DNA of 47,160 nucleotides from a virus. Each line of letters starts with the position of its first letter. Position 1 is the first letter of the stretch. This document shows positions 47,140 to 47,160 of this stretch, piece by piece. The DNA is taken from the IMG/VR virus record IMGVR_UViG_3300032282_004853, positions 1 to 47,160 of that record; one strand, written 5' to 3'. A program made the position numbers and the translations under genes. The notes beneath the pieces are model-generated. The model was not told the origin of the DNA, did not search any database, and saw only the letters and a program-made list of their open reading frames with translations.

Positions 47140-47160
47140 TGCCCTGTGGTGTAACGGTAA
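47140..47160 (+). tRNA. 5' part of a tRNA cut by the window end
   Basis: The last 21 bases, TGCCCTGTGGTGTAACGGTAA, have the acceptor strand, T8-G9, and the start of the D arm with GGTAA of a standard tRNA. They resemble the 5' half of tRNA-Gln or tRNA-Glu types. The anticodon is outside the window, so the amino acid cannot be assigned. Confidence 0.7.

Noticed and set aside
1-47160. CRISPR array, insertion sequence or rRNA
   Set aside because: No regularly spaced repeats with unique spacers, no transposase and no rRNA-like sequence were seen in the window.

Overview
This window is a large piece of a tailed double-stranded DNA bacteriophage genome (Caudoviricetes). The support is a portal protein, a large terminase, an N4-gp56/DUF4043-type major capsid protein beside a scaffold-like protein, and a tail fibre. 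There is also a giant 5728-residue 'polyvalent' virion-type protein and a replication module of many tiny, overlapping genes. No rRNA, ribosomal protein or host metabolic gene is present. The host cannot be named from the sequence. Several genes lack a clear Shine-Dalgarno sequence, while others have a strong AGGAGG.

Layout: nearly everything is on the minus strand. Positions 1-37 kb hold the virion module. In transcription order (high to low coordinates) it encodes a DUF3431-like protein, a small protein, TerL, a low-complexity protein, the giant polyvalent protein, the portal, a small protein, the scaffold and the major capsid protein. These are followed by an AT-hook protein, a Ser/Gly-repeat protein, an Asn-alternating repeat protein, two adaptor-like proteins, a tail fibre and a 55-residue protein. 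Two plus-strand insertions interrupt it: a three-gene cassette at 8.85-12.4 kb (two unknown proteins and a glycosyltransferase-like protein) and a secreted protein at 33.5 kb. A plus-strand tRNA with a CAU anticodon lies at 36.8 kb. Positions 37-47 kb hold the early/replication module: a minimal tyrosine recombinase, a palindrome and repeat region that could be an origin, a GT75-like glycosyltransferase, a DnaB-N/RepA-like helicase fusion, an SF2 helicase, an Acb2/Tad1-like small protein and a run of micro-genes joined by ATGA overlaps. The window ends inside the 5' half of a second tRNA.

Regulation: five minus-strand virion operons (tail fibre, scaffold/capsid, portal, ejection/giant protein, DUF3431/terminase) each begin with the same 15-nt element TTGACAGCGNNNCGC. 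It reads as a -35 box with a fixed extension and a poor -10. The giant protein contains a clear sigma-70 family module (region 2 and region 4), which is an obvious candidate reader of these promoters. The major capsid gene is flanked by strong RNA hairpins, one of which buries its ribosome-binding site.

The most interesting system is the giant protein itself. Its domains are ddrB-ParB-like, PBECR-like nuclease, an EIQSD-motif domain, LPD1 plus an HExxH zincin-like motif, a RadC/JAB domain, a sigma-70 domain and a C-terminal membrane/ejection-type region. From residue 2488 onward these are separated by seven near-identical linkers of the form L/V-x-S/T-R-R-A. That layout looks like a polyprotein cut into separate effectors, including a free sigma factor of about 210 residues, possibly after delivery with the DNA. 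The domain calls rest on recognisable motifs; the cleavage and delivery model is inference.
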